The position numbers were made by a program, and so were the translations under genes. From positions 26,917,456 to 26,981,455 of the forward strand of contig OZ024875.1 of assembly GCA_964017185.1 (NCBI GenBank): a stretch of 64,000 nt of DNA, in the 5' to 3' direction. Each line of letters opens with the position of its first letter. Position 1 is the first letter of the stretch. The notes beneath the pieces are model-generated. The model saw only the letters and a program-made list of their open reading frames with translations. It was not told the origin of the DNA and searched no databases. Source of the DNA: Rugalucina vietnamica (Eukaryota > Mollusca > Bivalvia > Lucinida > Lucinidae). Below are positions 23,180-34,707 of this stretch, in pieces.

Positions 23180-23890
23180 TACTTTGAATATGAAGAAAAT
23201 TGTACCCATGATCGACTGCTCTCCCTCAATTACGCGTTTTGTCACATAAAGCGCTTACTAAAAACTAGTGAACCCGTCTATAGGGACTAGACAGTTCACC
23301 ACAATCAATTTAATTTATCAATTGTTGACACTCCCCGTCAAATAGCGGTAAATATCTAGCAAGCAATCTCGATCGTGGTGACTGCTTATCATAGCGCATC
23401 TAGGATTACATCGTATATACCCTGACGAGGGGTTCAGAAACTACAGAAACTCTATATGGCTTACTTTTAGTCCATCACATCGCACTATGGGTCTGTTTCT
23501 GGTAGTGTGGCTGCAGGTCAAAATTCAGAACTCTGTCACAAATTGACTGCACTGCAAAATGGTTTTCTACAAATCGACATATTGATTGTAATCGTGCTCC
23601 CTTTAGTATCGGCTTTGATTCCATAACATCAAAAATTTTGTCATTGCCTTAAGCAACAGATACACACACTGGCCAAGCTTCAGTACAAGAAACGACATTC
23701 ATGTATGGGAAACGAAACTGAAATGTATGAGAATCGAAATTTAATACGGACCAGAGAATCAACAACACTGAAATTTAGAGCAAAAGGGAATATCTCTTAT
23801 AACAAACGGCTGCTGACCTTTTCATTGGTTTCTTTTTAAGAAGCCAACTTGTCGAAATACCTCTACCATATATTAACCCTAATACTGGTA
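23180..23890. other. unrecognised insertion inside LINE
   Basis: No similarity to the surrounding RT sequence and no gene is recognised. A short near-palindrome, GTCTATAGGGACTAGACAG, lies at its left. Confidence 0.4.
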
Positions 23891-24572
23891 AACAAGTAGA
23901 GGCTTAAAGTGTTTCGTGTGTGGGTGATTCCCAATTTTTCAACAATTCTGAAGAATCTATTGTCGAGACATTTAAAATAACAGAAAAGTTTGAAAAGGCG
24001 TGTGGGGCAAAAATACATAAACATAAAACTGTCGGTTTATATATAGGAGCGTGGAAAAATGAAAACCCTGTTTTTACAGATATATCATGGACAAAAACAA
24101 ATGTCAAGACTCAAAACATTAGTACATCTTCATTGTTTCATGGCTAGCCTTGATAAATTATTGGACCCCCACACATGTGTAATATTATTTAAATATTTAA
24201 TAAAAGATATAAATCTTTTAATAATATGGATTTTTTGTTCCTTCTTTTAAAGAAAATGTTGAAATTATCACTGAAAAATACATTTGCGCGAACAGTCCCA
24301 TGGGTGAATCGTCCCCTTAATTTTGGAAAAAAAAATAAGAAGAAAACATATTGCTCAGAAAAATCAAAGATAAAAAATATATTTCCAATATGTCCATAAT
24401 TAGTTTTACATATCCATTGCATTTAATTGATAAATTTTGATAAATAAAACCTTGAAATCAATTTTTGGAAAAATGCGCGAATCGTCCCGGGAGGAAACGT
24501 CCCGTTCGAAATTTTTTTTTTGCGCGAACCGTCCCGGGAGGAACTGGTTTTTGCGCGAAACGTCCCGGAGCC

Positions 24573-25253
24573 GCCCGGTTATGTATCATATCGAAGTCAA
24601 TAAAAATAGTTCGTCTATCTGTTGATAAAATGGCTGGAGCGATCGGTTTAGTTGAGGGGGTTTCTTTTACGCAGGTAAGTTTAAAGTCAATGCAAAAAGG
24701 AAGTCTTAATTTCGCCATTTTTTCTTGCTTAAACACAACCATTTGGTATCATTCGAGTTAGTTTGAAAGGCAACTATTTTGTCATAAAGTGAAATTCGTT
24801 TCCACTTTCAGCCTGTCCGTCCGTCCGTTTACTCGTACAAAGACTCAGTTGTAGCCCTTAAAAGTGTTTTGTAATTCCTACAAATCCTCAAACCCGTTAG
24901 AGCAAGTGTTGGTTGCTCAGTGTTCTAACATTCCACAAAATGTAATAGGAAATCACACCCTATCCATGCGACTTCGCTGTTTAGCGGTGGTAAGGCTAAT
25001 AGAGGACACACTAGACATTAATTTGTTTAGATGAATTGAACTGATAGATTCGAAATTCTCTTTATTTGTCATTTTGGGAACTTACTTAAGCAGTAAATTT
25101 CAATCTTTGTAAGTGAATTATTGATGTAATTCTCACTACCACACAATAAAATTGTTCTGCAAATCATTTTATAACGTTATGTACGATTTACCCTTACCTT
25201 TCACTACCGTTGTTTTCAATACGTATTTCCTGATTTTTCGAATCACGGGTGTG
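24573..25253. other. non-coding stretch
   Basis: GCCCGGTTATG at 24573-24583 is the right-hand duplication of the preceding block and CTAATAAAA at 25254-25262 the left-hand one of the next. Nothing else is recognised. Confidence 0.5.
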
Positions 25254-25843
25254 CTAATAAAACGGTGCACGACACTTTGCCGAAAACCACTTCGCCGAAA
25301 AGACATTTCGCCGAAACGACACAATGCCGAAAATTCTTCTCAGGTGCGACACTTCGCCGAAAGTTTCTAATGATTAACAATGAGTCATGCTTGAGGGAAA
25401 TTAATGTTATTTGACGAGCCTTAATTGACTTAATGGGGGACTTAATATCAGTTCCTTATAATTCAGTTTTATGTTTGTTTTCCCTTGTTTGTTAAAATGT
25501 GTTCATGCCAATAATAATAATATATAAATAATACGATAAATTAATTAGGTTTATCGCCATGTTTTATATTGGTCATATATTAATTAGTTTGATCGCCATA
25601 ATTGGTCATTGATGTACCTAATCATTTAATTCCTTAAGAATTTAGAATGCCTCTTTTTCTAGATTTATACAAATTAAATCGTTAAAATCGTTATAATGCT
25701 GTGGATTTAAGTAAAGTTATGAAAAAATCACATTGTATGAAATATTCTTAAAAACATCTTTTTCGGCATTTTTGCCGAATTTCGGCAATATTTCGGCGAA
25801 GTGTCTTTTCGGCAAAGTGTCGTTTCGGCGAAGTGTCTTTTCA

Positions 25844-26110
25844 AATCAAATCAAATCAAATCAAATTTATTAAATCCCAGACTGTACAATACAAGTAACA
25901 TGGGAAAACAATAACATGCAAATACAACGATACATGGCATATTCAAGGAGGTCCACCTGCCTTACTTGCTTACAACTCTTATCACAACGAACCTTGTAGG
26001 TGTGGGTCAGGGCTAAATCGAAACGGCCTTGCTAGGTCTGTCCTCAAACGCAAGACCCTTTCGATAGAGCACTGACCTCGAAATTTGAATTATTTTTGAA
26101 CATCTTGACA
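25844..26110 (-). mobile_element. LINE 3' tail with (CAAAT)n
   Basis: CAAATCAAATCAAATCAAAT abuts the foldback word array directly; on the minus strand it is a (TTTGA)n tail of the kind left by target-primed reverse transcription. The adjoining ~230 bp would be LINE 3' UTR. Whether it belongs to the ORF at 27402-30228 or to another copy cannot be decided by eye. Confidence 0.55.
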
Positions 26111-26155
26111 TTCTAAATTAGAATACAATCCAGATAATCATCTCAATTATAGAAG

Positions 26156-26246
26156 ATTGGTGTTGACAGGTTGACAAATAACTAAGATTGGTGTTAACAG
26201 GTTGACAAATAACTAAGATTAGTGTTGACAGGTTGACAAATAACTA
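26156..26246. repeat. 31-bp tandem repeat, three copies
   Basis: AAGATTGGTGTTGACAGGTT followed by GACAAATAACT is repeated three times with one or two substitutions per copy. Confidence 0.9.
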
Positions 26247-26249
26247 TCG

Positions 26250-26840
26250 TATTTTATCAGATTTGATAATACCATGGGTGGTATGAATGAATAGTCAGGC
26301 AGTTCATTCATATGGTAATGTGTGGAAATAAACTTTTGCTCATTTATTTCTGACCAAAACATATCTAAAATAGGCCCTGATACTATTTTAGAGGCACACT
26401 TATGACAATTAGATCAGTTTGTGAGAAGTTGCCACTGTACTATCCTGGTTTGCAGTTGGACCAATGGAATAAACCTGTAGCCTGGATTTTCTCATGCTGC
26501 GATTTTATTTTATTGAATGGCCTCGTGTCATCGTCTAGACTGCAAAAAAATCATGAAATGCACGTGATTAAAATATATGTATATGTGTCAGTGGGAACGT
26601 CTTGCACATGGATTATGTTACTACATGCAAGTTCATTTCTTGTAAACTGATTCGAACGGATAATCTGTGTACGGGTAAGTAGAGAGTTTATCTTCCTGAT
26701 AAGTTTTAATTTATTTATTTGTTTATTTATTTATCTGTTTATTTGCAGTCTAGGTGAAGATTGAGGTAAATTGTGTGATCGTGCATGGGCTAGATGTTTA
26801 ATAGCCATAAGAGCGAGCAGAAGCTGATCTTTCACATAGT
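26250..26840. other. non-coding stretch
   Basis: No gene is recognised. A (TTTA)n-like tract lies at about 26708-26748. Confidence 0.5.
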
Positions 26841-26844
26841 TTGT

Positions 26845-26885
26845 AATTGTATTGGGTTTTAACGTCCCAGTCAACAATTTCACAT
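26845..26885 (-). repeat. SINE tail fragment
   Basis: TTTTAACGTCCCAGTCAACA is the reverse of the tail of the SINE at 45386-45607. Only this short piece is recognisable. Confidence 0.45.
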
Positions 26886-27401
26886 TGTGTAAATGCGTCT
26901 TTATGTAGGTTATATATAGTCGGCAGTTGCCGTTAAATGCCTGTAAGTAAAGTAGTTTGAATGAAATTTAAAACTTCGAAGAGTGGGGTTCAATCCACGA
27001 GGTATCCTCGTCTTATTACTTAAAAAAGACGCAGGTTTCGTGGGAACTGAGTTTTACACACTGTGAAATACCCATGCATCCCTGGACCCTGTCTTATCGA
27101 AAACCGAAATATAAGAGAGAGCCAGGGCATCATTGTATAAAGCGTACAGTCACACAAAAATATACTATATACAAATGTACAATGGGGAAAACGCTAACAC
27201 ATATACAAATTAATTATGAACTTATAATACAAAACAAGTATAACAATCAGTCGGGTTTCGAGCTATTGGGTCTGTGTTTTGCACCTTCGAGTTGATTCCT
27301 CCGCCCCACCGTGATCACGCAAGGTGGAAAGTGAAGGGAACAACTCTCTGATGCAAGCCACTACACCGAACGCTCGATCTTCGACCGCAGCAGTCTCTAT
27401 T

Positions 27402-30228
27402 TTAATATCTAACATTTTTTAAGATTTTGTTTACGAAAATTGCTAATTTCTTTAGTAATATTGGGTCTGTCATATTCAAAAGTTCGTTATATTTAATAAC
27501 GTTTGGTCTTCTGTAATAATATTGTTTTATAAGAGATTTTCTGTCGTCAGTGAATAAATCGCATTTTAATAAATAATGAAATTCGTCTCCAACTTCGTTA
27601 CAATGTTTACATTTTCTTTCTGCAAATGATTTTCTTGCCCATCGGTCTACTTCTACGGGTAACCTATGGTTCCGCGTTCTAAATGCTAATAATTTCAGTG
27701 ATAACCTTTCTGGGAGTATAGTCAAGTACTTGCTATATGCAAAATGTGTTTTTATCAATCGATAATTCGCATCGCCATCTGTCGTCTCATCAAGTATTTT
27801 AGCCATCCATTCCTGTATATATCGGTCTTGAAGTTTACGCTTTAATGCTGCCGTTAGCCATCTTGCATTATTTACTATTTGGTTTTGCCATATCCACGAG
27901 AAACCTAAATTGCATAATAAATCCTTAATATTTTTTAACCATTGTGATTTTAATTTATTCTTTTGTTGCATATTGTATATAATAGAGTAGAGGTATGTAG
28001 ATAGTTTTTGTGTTCCTAATGTATCGTTACTACTGTTTTCTATTAATTTTATCCAGTAAGTGAGTGCTCTATGTCTAATGTCTATCGTAATAGGAAAAAT
28101 ACCAAGTTCGCCATATATCATGTGAGATGGGGTTGATTTCTTTAACCTTAAAATATATTTTAGAAATTTCAGATGTACCCTTTCGATTATACCGCAGTTA
28201 CCAAACCCCCATACTTCAGCCCCATATAATAATATTGGTTTAATAGTTTTGTCGAAAAGGTCAAGTTGCATATCAAGTGGTAAACTGAGATGTCTAATTT
28301 TTCTCAGAAGTGCAAAAAGTGCTTTATTCGCTTGTTCTGCAATATGTGCTTTCGCTCTAGTTAACCCACCCCCTCTTGTGAAGATTATACCCAAGTATTT
28401 GTATTCATCTTTAACTTCAATATTCATGCCGTTTAAAGTGAATTTATATTCCTGTTGTTGCCCGCTAGAGAAAACCACTACATTGGTTTTATCTACGTTA
28501 ACTGTTAATTTCCATGTCATGCAATAGGAATGAAATACGTCGAGAGCATGCTGCATGTCTGATTCCGAGTCACTGAATAATACTGTATCATCTGCATACA
28601 ATAATATCATGGTTTTCAAATAGATGTATATTTCCTGACTATTAAATTCGCATGTTGTACCATTTAGATTTTTAGACATTAAGAAATGATTAAGGTCGTT
28701 TAAAAATATAGAGAATAGAAATGGGGATAAGTTTTCACCCTGCCTTACCCCAGTTAAACATGGAAAGAAGATAGTTGTCCCTTCTGTTGTCGCTACTTTA
28801 GATTTGACATTTTTGTAAATATTTTGTATTACTGCTAGACATTTTCCATTAATATTATATTGATTAAGTTTGTGCCAGAGTCCTGACCTCCATACCGTGT
28901 CAAAAGCTTGTTTGAAATCTATAAAACAAGAGAAAAGTTTCAGTTTATTTGCTTTTGCTATATCAACGAGTGATTTTAAAACAAAAATATTATCTGCAGT
29001 TGAATGGTTTTGTCTGAATCCGGCCTGGACTTCTTCAATAACATTATATTTATCAGCGTACTTATTGAGACGATTGTTTATGACTGATGTAAATAGTTTA
29101 CCCAGACAGCTCAGTAAGGTAATTGGTCTGTAGTTTTGTGGCAAAGTCGGGTCCCCCTTTTTAAAGATTGGTTTTATTACCCCCGCTGTCCAACATTCTG
29201 GGATAAGCGCCGTTTCAAATATTATATTAAAAAGTTTCGTGTATATTGGTATCATTTGTGGAGCCGTACTTATGATGTGCTCATTTTTTACATTGTCAAT
29301 TCCAGCACTTTTGTTATTGTTCAGTTGTTTTATTGCAGCTCTGATTTCTTGCTCATTTATTGGTAAATTTATCTCCATATTTTCGCCTTCAAGATTATAA
29401 TGTGTTTCATCGCATATTGTAGTATGTTGACAATCATTTACATCTTTAAAATAATTGTATAAATCATTCAGAGGTGCTTTGCATTCATTTTTGGGGTTTG
29501 AGGAATTCAGAATTTTCCAGAATTCTCTGGGATTAGAAGATTTCAAATTTTTAAGTTTCTGAATGCGTAAATTTTTATGCTCTTTTACACTCGAATTTAT
29601 GGTACTCTTATAGAGTTTACTGCACTGCTTCAATCGCTGTTTGTTGTGTTCCGTTCTGTTAATGTTGTACAGGCGGCGTGCATTATGGTATTGATTTCGC
29701 GCTGTATGGCACTTATTACGAAACCATGGTTTGTTTGTAATGTTAGTGCATGCTGGTTTGGTTACTTCTTTAATGTGTCCGAAAGACTTTTCAGCACATT
29801 TTTCAAATAGACTATTGATTTGCATGGTTACTCTATCAACGTCATGCTGTTGCAATTCAGTCTCCCCTTTCATGGAGGAAAGTTTAGATTCGATTTTGAT
29901 TAATTCTGACCTGTCCAGGTTTTCTAAAAATCTATTACTTTTTTCGTGATTCCATAATCTTATTTTGGTTTTATTTGCGGTCGGTATTTCTGTATTTGAA
30001 GGTAAAAGGCACCGTTGTAATGTCATTGAGATAGGGCAATGTGCATCTGAATAGAGACTGCTAAAATCGAGTACCTCTAAGTCGCACAATACATGAAACA
30101 ATGATGAAGAGCAAAGAAAGTAATCAATGACGCTACTATCTTTACATGTATATTTGGCGTTGTGCATACTTCGCCCGACACGTCCATTTAGTATGTATAA
30201 ATCATTGTATTTGCAAAACCGTATCATT
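27402..30228 (-). mobile_element. LINE with intact ~950-codon endonuclease(C-term)-RT ORF
   Basis: A single minus-strand frame with no stops encodes the last part of an apurinic endonuclease (VIDYFLCSSSLF, SDAHCPISMTL), a charged linker with C/H residues, and a reverse transcriptase: NNNKSAGIDNVKNEHI, PIFKKGDP, NYRPITLLSCLGKLFT, FIDFKQAFDTVWR, TGVRQGENLSPFLFSIFLND and the catalytic LLYADDTVLFS. It ends in a zinc-knuckle-like CKHCNEVGDEFHYLLKCDLF and a basic tail. The first ~15 codons of the open frame come from the host foldback array, so the true LINE 5' boundary is near 30228 and the element is 5'-truncated within the endonuclease. The uninterrupted RT suggests recent insertion. It belongs with non-LTR elements of the RTE/I/Jockey assemblage; I cannot fix the clade. 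Confidence 0.9.
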
Positions 30229-30424
30229 TGGCAAAGTGGTTTTCGGCGAAGTGTCACGGACCCTAATAAAAAGCTCAATAAATATCGACAGAAATCGCCG
30301 AACGCAATAAAATTTCACCATATTATTTCAAAATGATGTGTCTTATCATATTTCGAATTTGAACATTTTTGGTCAATTCGTTTTTGAAATATTGGCGAAA
30401 ATCTTACTAGGTGCGTTGGGAATT

Positions 30425-31790
30425 TGGTTAAGTATATATTATATACAAGGAAAACAGCAAGGGACCGAGAACGGTGCCCTGAGGGACAGCCGACACAACT
30501 GGAGCGCAATCCGATTTAATACCATTTAAAACCACTACAAGTTGTTGTCTGAAACAAAGGAAAGCATTTATCCAATTCAATGTTGTTCCACCTATTCCAT
30601 AGCCAAACAATTTGCTTTTAAGGAGTTCATGGGGAGGAGTATCGAATGTCTTTTCAAAATCCAGTATAAAAGTGTCAATCTGGCCTTTTTTTGTCTAAGA
30701 TTTTTGCCCATTCATTTATCACCGTAGTCAACTGAGTTTCACAGCTATGCCATTTCCTAAATGCGTGTTGCCTGTCCGACAGGACTTCATGTTCATCAAA
30801 ATGGGCCATAATATTTGAGCATACAACGTGTTCATGTCAAAGAAACAGGGCGGTAATTGCGGGCAAGAGACCTGTCGCCCTTCTTAAACAGGGGGCAAAT
30901 ATTAGCAAGAGACCATTCTTTAGGAATTTCACCTGTATCAAATGACTGCTGGAAGAGATGGGCGAATACCGGACCTAATTCCATTGCCTTTAGGACTCTA
31001 GGGTGAAGCTCATCAGGCCCTAAATTAATTATAAGGCTTTAGACCTTTGAGAAGTTTGGTCACACCTTCCTTTATGACCACAATATCATGCATGAACGGG
31101 GCAGATCTATCCTTTGTATTCACTTTTAGTGAAAACATCCGAGAACTTCCGCCTTCTCAAATTCGGATTGTGTAATTTCATTCCTCTTTTTCAACGGGGG
31201 AATACCTTGGGTATCTTTTTTCTGACCGTTTATGGACCTGTAAAAATCTCTAGGATTAGCCTTAACATCTCCTACCAAGTTGTTCACGTAAAGATCATGC
31301 TGCTTCTTGATATCAGCTTTGATTCCTCTCCGTAAAGATTCAAAATTAGATCTAAGTTTTGCACTATCAGATTTTTTAACTTTTGTATGAGTTGCATTTC
31401 TTTTGCGAATCTTGCTTCTTATTTCAGGTGTTATCCAAGGGACAGAGGAAACTGAGCGACTAGTTTTTGAGGGGATATGTTTATCTGCCGATTCCTGAAT
31501 AAAAGATGTGATGAGATTGAAATTTTCTTGGACCGACCGAGTATCTGCAGAGTAACCGTTGAAGTAGCTTTCCTTTGCAAATTTGAGTGTTTCTGCTCTC
31601 ATAGGTTCATAATCACCTTTCTGATAACGATACACCTTTCTCCTAGGTTTATAGGAGGGATAGCAATTTGCAATGTGCCAGAAACAATGTCATGATCACT
31701 AAGCTTGTCTTTCTTTTTCTTTTGTAGTCTTAATGTTCCTCCACCAAATGGGAGCAGCTGTGATCACTCACAGTTGTTTTTTTTTCTGTG
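30425..31790 (-). mobile_element. CR1/Jockey-like LINE, copy 4 (EN end to RT start)
   Basis: The minus-strand frame 31635-31126 encodes the linker after the endonuclease (SVPWITPEIRSKIRKRNATH, NPRDFYRSINGQKKDTQ). The frame 30610-30428 has VPQGTVLGPLLFSLYI. An upstream shifted frame near 31680-31720 has a DKLSDHDIV block from the endonuclease end. Copy 4 is truncated at both ends: its 3' side stops at about 30425, just before the FADD box, at the junction with AT-rich DNA. Confidence 0.85.
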
Positions 31791-33590
31791 TCTAACGATA
31801 CCAAAACTAAATACCTAAATTGTCCGTTTTGTGTCAGAATGGGTCGGAAACCACAGCTTTGATTCCTCCAATGATGACGCAACTCATGTTATGAATCTGA
31901 AAGATAGTGTAAATTCTAACTTTATTTGGGGAGGTTGTTAAGTAAATCTACTTCTCACTTGTGCACGTCTTTTAGCTGTTGAAATCAGCGGGACGGCCTC
32001 ATTGTTAAGAAAAGCTGGTTGTATTGCCATAGTTTAGAGTCATCTTCTACACAAGGTTTTGTTTTGTTTTTACCCCGTTTAGGCATGTGTCTTTGATTTA
32101 GACTTGGTCCTGTAGTATATTTATCTGGTTATTGGCGTCGGTTTATAAAGGGTCATTATCCGAAAAAGCGCAATATGGCCCATACTATCTCTCTTTGAAC
32201 GCAGTGTACACTTCGTCCAGCTTGCACTGTCCTTTTTCCTCTACCTGTGTCTGTGTTGGTATTTTCAAGTTAATTGAATCCAGTCGAATTCCCATTCTTT
32301 CTTTCCATGTCGTGGTTCGTTTTGACCGCTCCGTTAAGATGATATTTAATGCTTTCGCCAAAATAAATGTTGAACAGCCAAGCATCGCCAGCTGGGCTAT
32401 CGGTATCATAAATTTCGAAAAACATTATCGCTGACACTATGATTTGCAAATTTAAGCCTAGCGTCCCTTTTATGGGACATAGGCAAACAGCATAGCCCCA
32501 GATGTGACGCCGCTATGCGGCGTCCCATCTGGGGCCATTCTGTTTGCTTAGAGACATTTCATCGAAAATTTAAATAAAATTTTAAAATCACACCTGAAGC
32601 CCCTAAAAATGAAAGTGGACTCATCCAAATGATAACGATGGGTGAATCCATTCGTCTTTAATGGGTTAATGTTGAGTGACATGAGGAGAGGAACCAGAGT
32701 TTTATATATGGGAAATTGGTTTACAGATTTAAGAAACTTGCAGGTAGGAATGATTTTTCTTGTTAGTTTAGAAAAAGCATTATACGTTAGAAACGTATAG
32801 GATATAATGTAAATATGATGCAACGTTTAATTACAGACCGTTCCAAGACTTTTCACTGGAACGTTTTGATCGAATGAATATACTTTTGTTGTGGTTCTAA
32901 TTGTTTTATGTATATGGCTCATACTACAGCCCTTTATACGTTTTTACTGCTTCCAAAGGATCATGCTTTTATATCTTATTGCTGTTAAATGTGTGTGCCG
33001 TTTTCACATCTTATATACGGTAATTGCACAATATGGCCCATACCACCTCCCTTTTAACTACTCCCAAAGGATCAAACTTTTATATTTTAGTTGCTGTTAC
33101 TGCAGCTGGCGTTGTGCCGCATGGCGGCCGTAAAAAGTCTCCCCGTACATCACCCATAGTGCAGATAATATTATTTCTTTCGGCCCATAGAGATCAGTTA
33201 GAATATTAAGAGTATTAAAATTGTAATTGTACGTTTAGAACCATCTTCTAAACAATGTTTTATTAATTTGACCCCGTTTAGGCATGTGTCGTTGATTTAG
33301 ACTTAGCTTGTATAAATTTTTGAAATTAAAGTATATTTATCTGGCTATCGTCGCCGATTTATAAAGGGTCACTGATGAAGGGGGTTTAGCCTGGCTAGTC
33401 TAAGGGGGGGTTCAGTACCCAAAATTGCGCAATATGGCCCATACTACCTCCCTTTTTGCAACCTCCAAAGGGTCAAACTTTTATATTTTATCATATATTT
33501 AGTTAAGCCCAAGCGGGCACCTATTTGCACCTAGCTGCTTATTCGTCGGAATGCTTTTCTATCAACAGTAAAAGAAGTAATATACGTTAC
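31791..33590. repeat. region of dispersed GCAATATGGCCCAT repeat fragments
   Basis: There is no host gene. Degenerate fragments of a ~380-bp repeat occur at about 32095-32215, 33000-33200 and 33240-33490. Cores include GCGCAATATGGCCCATAC, TCTCCCCGTACATCACCCAT and TTTATAAAGGGTCA. The same family recurs at 36330-36640 and 39060-42240. Confidence 0.7.
32484..32552. repeat. short palindrome (AAACAG...CTGTTT)
   Basis: AGGCAAACAGCATAGCCCCA pairs with TGGGGCCATTCTGTTTGCTT, and GACGCCGC pairs with GCGGCGTC at the centre. It could form a ~30-bp stem. Confidence 0.75.
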
Positions 33591-33599
33591 TTCTACACT

Positions 33600-33900
33600 G
33601 GGCCACATTCTCACCACGTCCTAACCACGTCCTAATCAATTCAAGAACATGGCAAGGACGGGGTCAAAATGAAACGATTTCTGGTTTGTAAGTTCACTCT
33701 ACGTCCTCACTACGTCCCCACTCAGTCTCCACCACGTCCTTACTACGTCCGCACCACGTTCTCACTAGGTCCTTCACGTTTCCACTAGGTTCTCGCTAGG
33801 CGCTCACCAAGCTCATCCCGTTTACCCAACCTCCTTACAACGTCCTCACTAAGACCAAGCAGTTCACGCCACGCGCGTACTACGTTTTCAGCACGTTCTA
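33600..33900. repeat. degenerate CACGTCCT minisatellite
   Basis: Words of the form (A/C)CTACGTCCTCAC and CCACGTCC recur roughly every 12-20 bp with much drift, for example CACCACGTCCTTACTACG. All are in one orientation. Confidence 0.75.
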
Positions 33901-33993
33901 ACAGTTTATGTATTTATTATAATAGTTGTGCTCAGTTGAAGAACGAGTTCTGAAACTCCATCCTCAACGCTGCTGTAATGTCAGTGGAACTTT

Positions 33994-34061
<68 letters not shown>
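33994..34061. repeat. (ATC)n microsatellite
   Basis: An uninterrupted trinucleotide tract of about 22 units, followed by poly(T). Confidence 0.95.
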
Positions 34062-34385
34062 TTTTTTTTTCTCAAAAATTGCAATTTTGTCACAAAAAGA
34101 GTTTTTACTAAAATTTTCTAGATTTTTTAAATTGTTTTTAGGCTTAATCATTAGCTTTGGAGCTCTTGTGTGTAAATTTGGAAACAAAAATGTGTTCTTG
34201 ATGCTGTGGCATTTTTTGTGGATTTTTTTCGATTTTCCAATTTTCAGCATTTACAGAAAATTGGATTTTTCAATTTTTCCTAAAATCGTTTCCGCAACAA
34301 TTTTTGGTCTTATCACACACATTATCAAAGTCTTTCAGACTGTGCAAATTCAAAAAGCTAACTTTAAAATTTGTTAGTTAAAATG

Positions 34386-34700
34386 TCACCTAAAAATATG
34401 AACAAATCTAAATGGTGCAAAACTTCTTTTGATGAGTATAGAAGTCAAACTATCGACATCGGTCATTTTCATAATAGAAATAAAATTATGTACTGTCACA
34501 TGTATTCGCCAATCTGGTTTGAAATAAATATTTCGTAATTCAAGATACAGAGGACAGACCATGAATAAATGAAATATATCTTCAATAACATAGACATTTC
34601 TGTCCAAACAAGCCGGACAAAATCTGTACTCTCGATCAATGTCGAGATGTCTCCCCTTTTCAATTTGTAGATTAATGTCCTGAGCAGCGAAAATTTGCTA
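34386..34700 (-). mobile_element. LINE C-terminal relic
   Basis: The minus-strand frame 34607-34386 has VIEDIFHLFMVCPLYLELRN. Just upstream, in a shifted frame, lie RFCPACLDRN and EKGRHLDIDRE. This is the CxxC...H...C zinc-knuckle end of a LINE protein. It is cut off at 34708 by the CTCACCTGAG element. Confidence 0.75.
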
Positions 34701-34707
34701 AGGTTTT

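Larger units (their letters stand above)
22186..24150 (+). mobile_element. L1/Tx1-like LINE RT region, broken
   Basis: In order: EEIHKVIKLLKSNKSPGDDE (22183-22455), a frame-shifted NWRPISLLNNDFKIITKILA (from about 22430), FIDYMKVFDQVEWEW and NGFRSISFN (22899-23099), a shifted LLYILQAEPLACAI (about 23073-23115), and SQFFNNSEESIVETFKITEK with GAKIHKHKT (23904-24147). These are the RT blocks of the L1/Tx1 group. The YADD box is replaced by CVGDS. The element is split by a short dispersed repeat at 22575-22823 and by about 700 bp of unrecognised DNA at 23180-23890. Confidence 0.8.
15372..24572. mobile_element. 9.2-kb block bounded by inverted GGGACGATTCGCGC arrays
   Basis: The left arm (15372-15515) has tandem words such as GGGACGATTCGCGCAAAA. 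The right arm (24278-24572) has them reversed (TTTGCGCGAATCGTCCC). The outer ~35 bp of the arms are good inverted complements, including ATTTCGCGCAAAAACCAG. GCCCGGTTATG occurs directly outside both ends (15361-15371 and 24573-24583), an apparent 9-11 bp target duplication. The block contains two L1/Tx1-like LINE relics, another LINE end, foldback palindromes and GACGTC repeats. These are probably later insertions into a smaller founding element. Confidence 0.55.
25263..30262. mobile_element. foldback-like element, CACTTCGCCGAAAA arrays, 9-bp target duplication
   Basis: The left arm (25263-25365) is a run of ACACTTCGCCGAAAA-type words. The right arm is the reverse and lies in two pieces, 25765-25843 and 30229-30262. 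CTAATAAAA flanks both outer ends (25254-25262 and 30263-30271), a 9-bp target duplication. Removing 25844-30228 (LINE sequence) rejoins the right arm and leaves a founding element of about 615 bp. No transposase is visible. Confidence 0.75.

Noticed and set aside
32185-32409. 74-codon minus-strand frame as a gene
   Set aside because: It overlaps fragments of the ~380-bp repeat and has no recognisable domain or splice context.
33926-34250. Open frames made of poly-Ser or poly-Met runs
   Set aside because: They are translations of the (ATC)n microsatellite and flanking AT-rich DNA.
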